A stretch of 64,000 nt of DNA. Origin: Lacunisphaera sp. GTDB taxonomy: Bacteria; Verrucomicrobiota; Verrucomicrobiia; Opitutales; Opitutaceae. Shown here one piece after another: positions 26,992 through 35,146 of this stretch. The notes below the pieces were generated by a model. That model did not search any database and was not told the origin of the DNA. It saw only the letters and a program-made list of their open reading frames with translations. The stretch's first letter is position 1, and every line of letters starts with the position of its first letter. The stretch is from assembly GCA_009695095.1 (NCBI GenBank), contig SIBQ01000010.1:20446-84445 (forward strand), read 5' to 3'. The position numbers and the translations under genes are program-made.

Positions 26992-29187
26992 ATGTGCCTC
27001 CGTCCCCACCTGGTGACTGCCCTGGTTTTGATGGTGGCGACCCCTGTCCTGAGCATGTCGAATGGAGCATTGCCCGCCGTGCCTTCCCTCGAGGTGCGCC
27101 CCACCCCCACGCCGCCGGTCATTGATGGCGTCATCAACCCCGCGGAATGGACTGGCGCCGCGCACAGTGATGCCTTCCGGCAGGTCACGCCGCTGGAAAA
27201 CGCCGCCCCGACCGAGCGCACCGAGTTATGGCTCACCTACGACGCCGACAACATCTACGTCGCCATCCGCTGCCACGACTCCGCTGGTCTTGCCGGCCTC
27301 CGCGCCTACTCGATGCAGCGCGACCGGGACACCGGCTCCGATGACCTCGTGCGCATCGTCCTCGACCCCTTCCACCGGCAGAGTGATGGTTATTACTTCG
27401 TCCTCACCGCCGCCGGCGGCAAGCACGACGGCCTCATCCAGAACAATGGGCAAGGCAACTACCAGTGGGACGCCCTCTGGCATGGCAAGGTCACCCGCGA
27501 CGCCGGCGGTTGGAGCGCCGAGTTCGCCATCCCCGTCAAGAGCCTCGCGTTCGATCCCGCCAACGACACCTGGGGCTTCAACGTCGAACGCCCCGTCCGC
27601 CGCAAGCAGGAGAAGATGCGCTGGTCCAACTTCGTCCGCATCAAGTCTCCCCTCTCGTTGCCCGACCTCGGGGAGATCCGCGGGCTCGCCGGCCTCCGCC
27701 AGGGCCGCGGGATTGACTTCAAGCCCTACGCCAGCCTCACCCGCCACTCGCAGCCAACGCCGGACGAAAACGAAATCAATTTCAAGCCCGGCTTCGACCT
27801 CATCTGGCACGTCACGCCCTCGCTTGCCGCCACGCTCACGGTCAACACCGACTTCGCCGACGCCGAGGTGGACGAGCGCCAGGTCAACCTCGGGCGCTTC
27901 CCGCTGTTCTTCCCGGAGAAACGTGCGTTCTTCCTGCAGGACGCCTCGCTCTTCACCTTCGGCGGCAGCTACCGTGACCCGTCCTCCAACTTTGGCGGCA
28001 GCTACCGCGACCCGCTGCCGTTCTTCTCGCGCCGGATCGGCCTGGCCGGTGACGGCACCAAGGTCGACCTGCTCGGCGGCCTCAAGCTCACCGGCCGCGT
28101 CGGCCCGTGGACTGTCGGCCTGCTCGACGTGCAGATGGCCGACCACGCCGGCGTTGATGCGAAAAACCTCGTCGTCGGCCGCGCCGCCCTGCAAGTGCTC
28201 AAAGAGTCCAGCGTCGGCGTGACCTTCACCCACGGCGACCCGCGCAGCAATGGCGGCAACACATTTGCCGGCGCCGATTTCAACTACGCCCACAACCACC
28301 TGCCGGGCAACAAGACCCTCAACGCCCACGCCTCGGCGCAGTTCACCGATTCCGACCACACTGGCGGCCGGGGCTCCGCCGCCGTCTTCACCCTCAACTA
28401 CCCCAACGAGCCGTTCGCACTCTCCTATAACTTCGCGCACATCGACTCCGCTTTCGACCCCGCGCTCGGCTTCGTGCCCCGCACCGGCATCACCCAGGTG
28501 CACCTCTGGAACCGTTACCGTTGGATTTTCAAGGACCGCTTCATCCACAGCCTCGACACCTGGTTCGAGACCGACCACGTCATGGACCTACACGGCCGGA
28601 TGCTGGAGCGCTCGATGTGGTTCCCCGGCTTTAGGGCCGATACCCGCGCCGGCGACTTCTTCGTCCTGCAATATTCGGATCACCGCGAGGTGCTCGACGC
28701 TCCCTTTGCAATCAGTCCCGGCATCTTCATCCCCACCGGCAACCACCGGGGGGGCACCTTTCACGCAATCTATCGCTCCGCCCGCTCCCGGCCGGTCAAC
28801 CTCCTGCTGCAATACCAGCATGGCGGCTTCTTTACCGGCCGCCGCACGGACTATGAGGTGGAGTTCAGCTGGCGACCGTCCATCCACCTCGAGCTCGCCG
28901 CCGAATGGGAGCTGAGCCAGATCCAGCTGCCGCAGGGCGATTTCGATGTCCGCATTGTCTCGGCCAAGGCCGTCTACACTTTCAGCTCCGACCTGCAGCT
29001 CAGCCTGCTCGGCCAATACGACAATCTTTCGAACGAACTCGGGGTGAACTTCCGCCTCATGTGGATCGTCCAGCCCGGCAACGAGATTTTCTTCATCATC
29101 AACCAGGGCTACTACACCTCCGCCGACTATTTCCGCCCCACGCAGAACGACACCTCGTTGAAAGCCGCGTGGACCTACCGGTTTTAG
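26992..29187 (+). CDS. DUF5916 outer-membrane protein with N-terminal carbohydrate-binding-like domain
   Basis: 731 residues from ATG 26992. A signal peptide is followed by a CBM9-like sandwich (PPVIDGVINPAEWTGA, LTYDADNIYVAIRCHD, RIVLDPFHRQSDGYYFVL), then a beta-barrel-like DUF5916 region (EKRAFFLQDASLFTFGG) ending in an aromatic residue (TYRF). Function in this family is unknown; surface carbohydrate or polymer binding is a guess. Two oddities: repeat B (27047-27066) lies inside the signal-peptide coding region and adds residues around LSMSNG, and the peptide FGGSYRDP is duplicated in tandem near residues 323-341. Confidence 0.78.
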   Translation: MCLRPHLVTALVLMVATPVLSMSNGALPAVPSLEVRPTPTPPVIDGVINPAEWTGAAHSDAFRQVTPLENAAPTERTELWLTYDADNIYVAIRCHDSAGLAGLRAYSMQRDRDTGSDDLVRIVLDPFHRQSDGYYFVLTAAGGKHDGLIQNNGQGNYQWDALWHGKVTRDAGGWSAEFAIPVKSLAFDPANDTWGFNVERPVRRKQEKMRWSNFVRIKSPLSLPDLGEIRGLAGLRQGRGIDFKPYASLTRHSQPTPDENEINFKPGFDLIWHVTPSLAATLTVNTDFADAEVDERQVNLGRFPLFFPEKRAFFLQDASLFTFGGSYRDPSSNFGGSYRDPLPFFSRRIGLAGDGTKVDLLGGLKLTGRVGPWTVGLLDVQMADHAGVDAKNLVVGRAALQVLKESSVGVTFTHGDPRSNGGNTFAGADFNYAHNHLPGNKTLNAHASAQFTDSDHTGGRGSAAVFTLNYPNEPFALSYNFAHIDSAFDPALGFVPRTGITQVHLWNRYRWIFKDRFIHSLDTWFETDHVMDLHGRMLERSMWFPGFRADTRAGDFFVLQYSDHREVLDAPFAISPGIFIPTGNHRGGTFHAIYRSARSRPVNLLLQYQHGGFFTGRRTDYEVEFSWRPSIHLELAAEWELSQIQLPQGDFDVRIVSAKAVYTFSSDLQLSLLGQYDNLSNELGVNFRLMWIVQPGNEIFFIINQGYYTSADYFRPTQNDTSLKAAWTYRF
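27047..27066. repeat. Dispersed repeat B, copy 3, inside a coding sequence
   Basis: A TCCTGAGCATGTCGAATGGA variant of repeat B lies in frame within the signal-peptide part of the DUF5916 gene, between VLMVATPV and GALPAVPSL. Confidence 0.5.
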
Positions 29188-29232
29188 GTCAAGGGCGGCG
29201 GGCGCCCCTGACACCGGCGAGGGCTGCACGGG

Positions 29233-29427
29233 TTACGGGCCGCCGGGTCCCCGGCCGAATTTGCCTTCCAGCCAAACGTGGAGCACCGGTGGCAGCACGA
29301 GCTTGCGGAACGTGGACGTGAGCAATCCACCGACAACGACAGTGGCGAGCTGACGTTGCATCTCCACCCCCGCGACAGTCGTCATGACCATCGGTCCGAA
29401 GTCAAAGCTGGAAACCAGTGCGGTCAT
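29233..29427 (-). pseudogene. C-terminal fragment of an RND (CusA/CzcA-like) pump
   Basis: 64 residues readable: MTALVSSFDFGPM, EMQRQLATVVVGGLLTST and LVLPPVLHVWLE match the last transmembrane segment of HME-RND pumps. Nothing homologous precedes it on that strand, so it is a severed 3' end. It differs from the cusA in this window (whose corresponding region reads MTAAVIIAGLMPILWSHG), so it derives from a second pump. It marks the left edge of the lower-GC metal-uptake segment. Confidence 0.72.
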
Positions 29428-29539
29428 AAGTTCGGCGGTTTGTCGATTCGCCCGCGGATGAGCCTACTCCCGCTGTCCGAGGCTCGTTTGATTTCATGAT
29501 TCCTATCTCGGCCAACTGCAACATGGGCGGGGTCGCGCC

Positions 29540-30376
29540 CTAGCGAATCGGGCTCTCTTTCTTCCGCCGGATGGCGGCGATGATCGCCACCAAGACCAAT
29601 TCGCCCCCCAGGGCGCAGACGATCGCCGCGCCCGTCGGCAAATCGAGCTGATAAGATGCAAACAAGCCCGCGATGCTCGCAAGCGTGGCCGTGATCCAGC
29701 CGATGAGCAGCAGCCACCGCAGACGGCTCGCCAAGAAATTGGCACAAACGGCTGGCACGATCAGATAGGAGAAGACCAGCAACACACCGCCGATTTGGAC
29801 AAAGCTCGTGACCACCCAGCCGAAGAGGACGTAAAAAAGAAAATCCCACCAGCGCACCGACAGTCTTTGCGCCACAGCATCATCCAGCTTAAACGAGAGC
29901 GCGAGAAATTGCCGGCGAAACACGAAATGCACGACCCCGAGCGCAACATAGAGGCCAAACGTGCGCAGCACCTGCTCTGGCGAAACCAGCAACACTTCGC
30001 CGATCAGGGTGCGCCGTAATTCTTCGTTGCCTTCCGGGCTCCGGCTCAAAAGCAAAATGCCGAGCGCCGCGGCCACGACATACACGATTCCGATCAGGGC
30101 TTCCTGCGGCACACGATGGTTCGCCCCGCGGGTCAGGGTGAAAATCGCCGCCCCGATCAACGTAAAGCCGAGCGAAAACGCGTAATTCTGCCACGAGTGC
30201 GATTCGTAATGCAGCAGAATGCCGAGCACGCTGCCCAGCGCGGCGACCTGCGCGAGCGCCAGATCGACGAAGATGATTTCGCGGCGGACGATGTGCAGGC
30301 CGAGATAAACGAGGAGGCCCGGCAACAACAAGCAGGCCAGCATCGGCCACTTCATTATTTCGAATGCCTCGTTCAT
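29540..30376 (-). CDS. Metal ABC transporter permease (ZnuB/MntB family)
   Basis: 278 residues with about eight hydrophobic helices and the ABC-3 family look (REIIFVDLALAQVAALGSVLG, GIVYVVAAALGILLLS, GGVLLVFSYLIVPAVCANF). It forms the inner-membrane channel for Zn(II) or Mn(II) import with the binding protein encoded 67 bp upstream. No ATP-binding subunit gene is nearby, which is unusual for this transporter type. Base composition is lower in GC than the flanking efflux cluster. Confidence 0.9.
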   Translation of the reverse strand: MNEAFEIMKWPMLACLLLPGLLVYLGLHIVRREIIFVDLALAQVAALGSVLGILLHYESHSWQNYAFSLGFTLIGAAIFTLTRGANHRVPQEALIGIVYVVAAALGILLLSRSPEGNEELRRTLIGEVLLVSPEQVLRTFGLYVALGVVHFVFRRQFLALSFKLDDAVAQRLSVRWWDFLFYVLFGWVVTSFVQIGGVLLVFSYLIVPAVCANFLASRLRWLLLIGWITATLASIAGLFASYQLDLPTGAAIVCALGGELVLVAIIAAIRRKKESPIR

Positions 30377-30443
30377 GATCGAATTCTGGCCGCCGGGGAA
30401 TGCGGAGGTTCGCTGCGGCCCGGGCGGTTGTCACGCGAAACAC

Positions 30444-31361
30444 TCATTTTGCTTGTTCAATTCCTTTCACGAGCGATTTCACCAGAAAGTCCATCCACTC
30501 GACGTAGCCTTGGGTTTCCTCGGAGGTCATCGGGAAAGACGGAAAATCCAGAACGATCCCCCCTGTATGGCTCGCCACGGTTTCGGCGGTCTTCCGGTTC
30601 TGGTAGGGCTGCACGAGAATCAATTTCAGGTGCTCATCTTTCATCCTAGTAATGATTTCGGCCAGGTGCGCCGGCGTGGGCGGAATGCCTGGCTTCGGTT
30701 CGAGGAACAGTTCCATTTTCAGGTCGAAATATCGCGCGAAATAAATCCAATAGTTGTGATAGGTAACGACACTTGTGCCCTTGTTGGGCGCGAGCAAGGT
30801 GCGCCACTCGCTGATCTTTCCCTCCAAGCGCGCCTCGAATCGTTTCAGGTTTGCCGCGAAGGCCGGACGGGATGCCGGCTCGAGCGCCGAAAAGACCCTT
30901 GCGATGTGCTCCGCGACTATCCGACTGTTGGCGGGGTTGCACATGAAATGTGGATTACCGGCCGCGTGCACGTCGCCTTGCGCCCGATCCAGGGTGGCTG
31001 GAACTTCCAGCATGTAAATTCCCTCGGCGGCGACAATCCGGCCAGGTTTTCCCGCTGCCAGTTTTCCATTTCTTGATCCGTCGAGCAGCGGCCCCAGCCA
31101 GCCGAGTTCCAATTCAGCCCCACCTTCAACCAGGACATCAGCGTGATTGAGCTTCACGATGAAGCTGGGTTTGGCATCGACAAAGTGCGGGTCCTCGGTC
31201 GGCTTGGCGAGCGTGGTCAATTCGATCTGGTCGCCGCCGATTTCCTGGGCCAGCGCGCCCAGATCAGGAGTGGTCGCGACAACGCGGAGCTTTGCCTGCG
31301 CGGTCGCAGCCAGCAGCACCAGTGCAATCAAGTTCGCAAAAATGGTTTTAGTGCAAGGCAA
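30444..31361 (-). CDS. Metal ABC transporter substrate-binding protein (ZnuA/MntC-like)
   Basis: 305 residues with a signal peptide (ALVLLAATAQA). Cluster A-I features: LRVVATTPDLGALAQEIGGD, metal-ligand histidines in DPHFVDAKPS and GNPHFMCNP, VVTYHNYWIYFARYF and, near the C-terminus, ILVQPYQNRKTAETVA. It lacks the long His-rich loop of many ZnuA proteins. It binds Zn(II) or Mn(II) in the periplasm and delivers to the permease downstream; it lies 23 bp after the outer-membrane protein gene, so the three genes form one unit. Confidence 0.88.
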   Translation of the reverse strand: MPCTKTIFANLIALVLLAATAQAKLRVVATTPDLGALAQEIGGDQIELTTLAKPTEDPHFVDAKPSFIVKLNHADVLVEGGAELELGWLGPLLDGSRNGKLAAGKPGRIVAAEGIYMLEVPATLDRAQGDVHAAGNPHFMCNPANSRIVAEHIARVFSALEPASRPAFAANLKRFEARLEGKISEWRTLLAPNKGTSVVTYHNYWIYFARYFDLKMELFLEPKPGIPPTPAHLAEIITRMKDEHLKLILVQPYQNRKTAETVASHTGGIVLDFPSFPMTSEETQGYVEWMDFLVKSLVKGIEQAK

Positions 31362-31384
31362 GGTATTGGGGCTGTTCAGCGGGC

Positions 31385-32893
31385 TCAGAATTTGTGTGCG
31401 CCGTGCGCGCCAAGCAAAAATTCCATCTGGAACCAGAGGGAGTGCTCGTCACCAAACAGCTTGCCGTGGTCGTAATTGTATTGTGCCCGGAATTTCGAAA
31501 ACTCGCTCGGATAAAAAGTCAGGACAGGAGAAACGCGGTGGCGTTCCCCACGAAATACATCGCTGGCATCGAACGTCGCAGAGTTTCCGCTGGCATATTC
31601 GGCGCGCAGCCCGGCCACCCAGCGCGGGCGGAACCCCCACAACACTTGAGAATAGAAGCCGCGATCCTTCAAAAGCTCCCCTGGCAGCGGCCTCATCGCG
31701 CTGGAGTCGGCGCCCGCTTCGAAGTGTCGAATGAGAATTTCGGTCTGCCAGGTGGCGAAGGGGAAACCACCTTTGGCATTGGCCGGCTTCCACTTCCAAT
31801 AAACATCCGCTCCGTAAACCTGAGTGCGGCTGTGCAAGCCCGTTTCGTTCGGACCGAATGCCGCCGACAGGCCCGCAAGCAGTGTTTGCGTGTCACTGAG
31901 CTCGAACGATGAAACCACGCGTGGCACGTAAACCAAATCCTGCAATCCGCGGGCGGTGCGGTCAAAAGTGGCGCGCCCCGCAAAGCGATTCACCCCCGCC
32001 CCATCAGGCTCGCCGGCGTTGCGAAAACTGAACGCCGTGCCGCCCTGACCATCCAAGACGCCCAAAATCAGTTCGGTGTAGAATGGCGTGGGTGCCAGCC
32101 AGGAGAGCTGCGCCGTGATGCTCCGCAAGCCGTCCGGCCCAAAAGCGCGATTCAGAACGATCGGTTGATCGACAAACGCCCATTGATGCGGATGCTGCGG
32201 ATTGTGACGGCCGAAGGCGGAGAAAAACTGGCCGAGCCTTAACTGAAGATTGGCCGGCAGCGACGTGGACTGAAGATAGGTTTCCTCCAGTTCAATCTCG
32301 GTGGCGTTGTCGTTGTCCAGCTTGAGCACGATGTTGGCGAATCCTTTGAAGTAAGGATCGATCGCGCCATCCAGAGCGATTTCGGCGTTGCGCAAAGAGA
32401 AGCCTCGCTTCGATGGATCGTGATCGCCGAGTTGGAGCACGCCCGCCGGGTCCTGTGCCGAAGACCACCCGAAATCCATCTGCGCATCGAAACTGATGTT
32501 CATGTATGCTGAGCCCGCGCGGGCCACGGCGACCGGCTGCGACATGGACTGCCCCAGGACAGGTTGCGCTTGGACCGTGGTGGTTTTTGCTGCCGCGTTG
32601 CCGGCAAGTTCAGCGGCCAATTCCTGCTCTAGCCGCTTGTCGCCTTCCGATTTCGCGACGGGCGTCGATTGCGGTTGAGGGGCGGTGGCAGGTTTCAGCT
32701 GACTCAGCTCTTCGAGTTTTCGCGTCAGCGCGTCGATTTGCTGTTGTTGCGCCCGATGCGCCTGTTCGAATTTTTCCGTCGTGTCCCGCAACTGCGCCTT
32801 CAACTGCTCCACCTCGCTCGCGGGCTGTGCTGGCAGCGAGAGAGAGCTGAGAAAGAGGGCCGACGACCATCCGATGATCTTGGTGAATTTCAT
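31385..32893 (-). CDS. Porin-like outer-membrane beta-barrel with N-terminal coiled coil
   Basis: 502 residues: signal peptide, a coiled coil (VEQLKAQLRDTTEKFEQAHR, about 28-65), a low-complexity linker, then a barrel with many aromatic beta strands (MDFGWSS, LRLGQFFSAFGRHNPQHPHQ, VAGLRAEYASGN, YDHGKLFGDEHSLWFQMEF). It is upstream of the metal-binding protein and permease, so it could let metal or metallophore across the outer membrane. Similar porin-like proteins accompany zinc importers in other bacteria; the substrate here is inferred only from context. Confidence 0.72.
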   Translation of the reverse strand: MKFTKIIGWSSALFLSSLSLPAQPASEVEQLKAQLRDTTEKFEQAHRAQQQQIDALTRKLEELSQLKPATAPQPQSTPVAKSEGDKRLEQELAAELAGNAAAKTTTVQAQPVLGQSMSQPVAVARAGSAYMNISFDAQMDFGWSSAQDPAGVLQLGDHDPSKRGFSLRNAEIALDGAIDPYFKGFANIVLKLDNDNATEIELEETYLQSTSLPANLQLRLGQFFSAFGRHNPQHPHQWAFVDQPIVLNRAFGPDGLRSITAQLSWLAPTPFYTELILGVLDGQGGTAFSFRNAGEPDGAGVNRFAGRATFDRTARGLQDLVYVPRVVSSFELSDTQTLLAGLSAAFGPNETGLHSRTQVYGADVYWKWKPANAKGGFPFATWQTEILIRHFEAGADSSAMRPLPGELLKDRGFYSQVLWGFRPRWVAGLRAEYASGNSATFDASDVFRGERHRVSPVLTFYPSEFSKFRAQYNYDHGKLFGDEHSLWFQMEFLLGAHGAHKF

Positions 32894-33107
32894 GGTTTCA
32901 CCGTGTCAAAGATATGCCTGCATGAACCGGGACCTTCGGAACTGAAGGGCCCGCTGTCCAGCCGTGCATGTCTCGCTGCTCATTCATCATTGCCGTCATA
33001 ATAACTCCACGTAGCGCTCCAAGTCTATCATCATTCCACGCAGCTCGCACTTGGCTTCCGCCTGCCTGCGAGCAGGCTTTCCCCGTCATCCGCCAATTGA
33101 ACCTGCG

Positions 33108-33581
33108 ATGGAATCAGTGAAGGGGCAGTTTTACCGGATGACCTCAAGCATCATCGCCCGCCATCAAGACGATCACCTCAAGAACATCGCGTTCCTCATG
33201 GGCAAAACCGGCTGTTGGTTCCTGCCCCCGGACTTCGATGTGAACTACCGGTGCAACCCTAGCGGCGCGTGGACCGACCGTCACCAGATGACCTTGAACG
33301 GTAAACGTGACGGATTCACGCAGGCTGACTTTCTCGCCTGTGCAAAAAACGTCATGATGAAACGCGGCCGCGCCGACACAATTCTCGAGGAAGTTCGTTC
33401 GGCAGTAACACGATGGCCGAACCACGCCGAACAGGCGCACGTGACGGAATCCTGGCGCCGGCAAATCCAGGAAAGCCTCCGACTGTCCCTGCCGAAGGGG
33501 TCGTCAGGGAAAATCACCCACCCCCGTAACCCATGGCGTGTCCTGATCTGCACCCTCGCCGGGTTGCAAAGCGCAGGTTGA
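33108..33581 (+). pseudogene. C-terminal fragment of a HipA-like kinase toxin
   Basis: IIARHQDDHLKNIAFLM contains the HipA catalytic loop (D-D-H-x-K-N), followed by FLPPDFDVNY (metal-binding Asp), WTDRHQMTLNGKRDGFT and TRWPNHAEQ, all typical of the C-terminal half of HipA kinases. The N-terminal half, the ATP-binding lobe and the HipB antitoxin are absent, and the normal end around LRLSL runs on into unrelated sequence. A truncated, non-functional remnant bordering the metal-uptake segment. Confidence 0.8.
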
Positions 33582-33608
33582 CGGTTTTGTTTGCCGGGCG
33601 ACCGGCCC

Positions 33609-33642
33609 GGACAAACACCGGGCTGGCAGCAGCCAGCAACGG
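33609..33642. repeat. Dispersed palindromic repeat A, copy 2
   Basis: Same 34-bp element as 5621-5654 and 35230-35263; here the stem is GCTGGC/GCCAGC with loop AGCA and an outer CACCG/CGGTG pairing. A second stem upstream pairs the GTTTG and CCGGG blocks near 33590 with CCCGG and CAAAC near 33606. It lies 25 bp upstream of the CobW gene start. Confidence 0.7.
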
Positions 33643-33667
33643 TGCCTTACTAACTTTCGCTCCTCTG

Positions 33668-35059
33668 ATGACTTCCGCCCCCATCCCCGTCACCGTCCTC
33701 ACCGGCTTCCTCGGCGCCGGCAAGACCACCCTGCTCAACCGCATCCTGACCGAGCAGCACGGCAGGAAGATCGCCGTCATCGAGAACGAATTCGGCGAGG
33801 TCGGCGTGGACAACCAGCTCGTCATCCAGAGCGACGAGGAGATCTTCGAGATGAACAACGGCTGCATCTGCTGCACCGTGCGCGGCGACCTCCTCCGCAT
33901 CCTCGGCCGCCTCATGAAGCGCAAGGACCGCCTCGACGCCATTCTCATCGAGACCACCGGCCTGGCCAACCCCGCGCCCGTCGCCCAGACCTTCTTCACC
34001 GACCCGGAGATGAAGGAGCAGTTCGCCCTCGACGCCATCGTCACGCTCGTCGACGCCAAGCACATCCTCCTCCACCTCGACGACTCGCCCGAGGCCATGA
34101 AGCAGGTCGGCTTTGCCGACGTCATCATCCTCAACAAGACCGACCTCGTCACGCCCGCCGAGCTCGACGCGCTCGAGAAACGCATCCACGGCATCAACGC
34201 CGTTGCCAAGATTCATCGCACGCAGAACGCTGACATTCCTATCGCGAAGGTGCTCAACATCGGCGGCTTCAACCTCGACCGGGCCGTCGAGGTGGATCCG
34301 CAGTTCCTCGAGACCGAATATCCCTTCGAGTGGGCCGGCGCCTACGAGCTGGCCGCCGGCACCTACGAACTCGGCATCGGCGCACATGATCACAGTCACG
34401 GGGATCATGAGCATCACCACGAGTGCGCCCCGGGCTGTAATCACAACGAACTGGACGTCGTTGTCGCCCCCGTCCGCAGCGCCGCTCAATCCGACCTCGA
34501 CGCCGCGATCAAGGCCACCGTCCTCGCCTATTCCGACTGGGAGAAAGTCACCCCGCTGGGCGAGACCATCGCCGCCGACGGCAAGATGCACCGCCTGAAG
34601 CTCAAGGACGAGGGCGGCCACTTCCCAGTCAAAATCGAAAGGGCCGGCCACTACGTGCTCTTCACGGGCCATGACGTGCCCACGCACCTGCATGGCCCCG
34701 ACGGGAAGATCGTGCGCTACGGCTGGGACCAGGCCTTCCGCCACGTGCACGCGCACGACGAGGAGGTTTCCTCGGTCGGCATTTGCGTCGACGGCGAGCT
34801 CGACAGCAAGAAGCTCAACGACTGGATCTCGCAGCTGCTCGCGACCAAGGGCGGCGACATCTTCCGGATGAAGGGCGTGCTGGTCGTCCGGGGCACGAAG
34901 AAGCGGCTCGTCTTCCAGGGCGTGCACATGTTTTTAGACGCCAAGTTCGACCGCGAGTGGAAGGACGGCGAGAACCGCACCAACACCCTCGTGTTCATCG
35001 GCAAAAAACTCGACCGCGCCGCCCTGACCGAAGGCTTCAAGGCTTGCTTGACGGAGTAA
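33668..35059 (+). CDS. CobW/COG0523-family GTP-dependent zinc metallochaperone
   Basis: 463 residues from ATG 33668. GTPase motifs: TGFLGAGKT (12-20), [13 protein letters not shown]. The metal-binding GCICC motif gives cysteines at 66, 68 and 69, and a His-rich loop ([20 protein letters not shown]) lies near residue 240. The CobW C-terminal domain follows ([20 protein letters not shown]). Such proteins hand zinc to client enzymes during limitation. It lies near the Zn/Mn importer genes, though on the other strand, making a zinc rather than cobalt role the better guess. Confidence 0.92.
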   Translation: MTSAPIPVTVLTGFLGAGKTTLLNRILTEQHGRKIAVIENEFGEVGVDNQLVIQSDEEIFEMNNGCICCTVRGDLLRILGRLMKRKDRLDAILIETTGLANPAPVAQTFFTDPEMKEQFALDAIVTLVDAKHILLHLDDSPEAMKQVGFADVIILNKTDLVTPAELDALEKRIHGINAVAKIHRTQNADIPIAKVLNIGGFNLDRAVEVDPQFLETEYPFEWAGAYELAAGTYELGIGAHDHSHGDHEHHHECAPGCNHNELDVVVAPVRSAAQSDLDAAIKATVLAYSDWEKVTPLGETIAADGKMHRLKLKDEGGHFPVKIERAGHYVLFTGHDVPTHLHGPDGKIVRYGWDQAFRHVHAHDEEVSSVGICVDGELDSKKLNDWISQLLATKGGDIFRMKGVLVVRGTKKRLVFQGVHMFLDAKFDREWKDGENRTNTLVFIGKKLDRAALTEGFKACLTE

Positions 35060-35146
35060 CCACAAAGGCACGAAGACTCAAAGAATCTGGCTCGGCACAG
35101 ATTTGTTTTCATCTCTGTGCCTTTGTGCCTCTTTGGTTCAAATAAA
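35060..35146. repeat. Intergenic inverted repeat (CACAAAGGCAC type)
   Basis: ACCACAAAGGCACGAAGA near 35060 is roughly complementary to CTTTGTGCCTCTTTGGT near 35120-35137, forming a large imperfect hairpin that fills the gap between the CobW gene and the WD40 gene. Confidence 0.6.

Noticed and set aside
32898..33089. 63-codon minus-strand frame upstream of the porin-like gene as a regulator
   Set aside because: No DNA-binding motif or ribosome-binding site; likely leader sequence.
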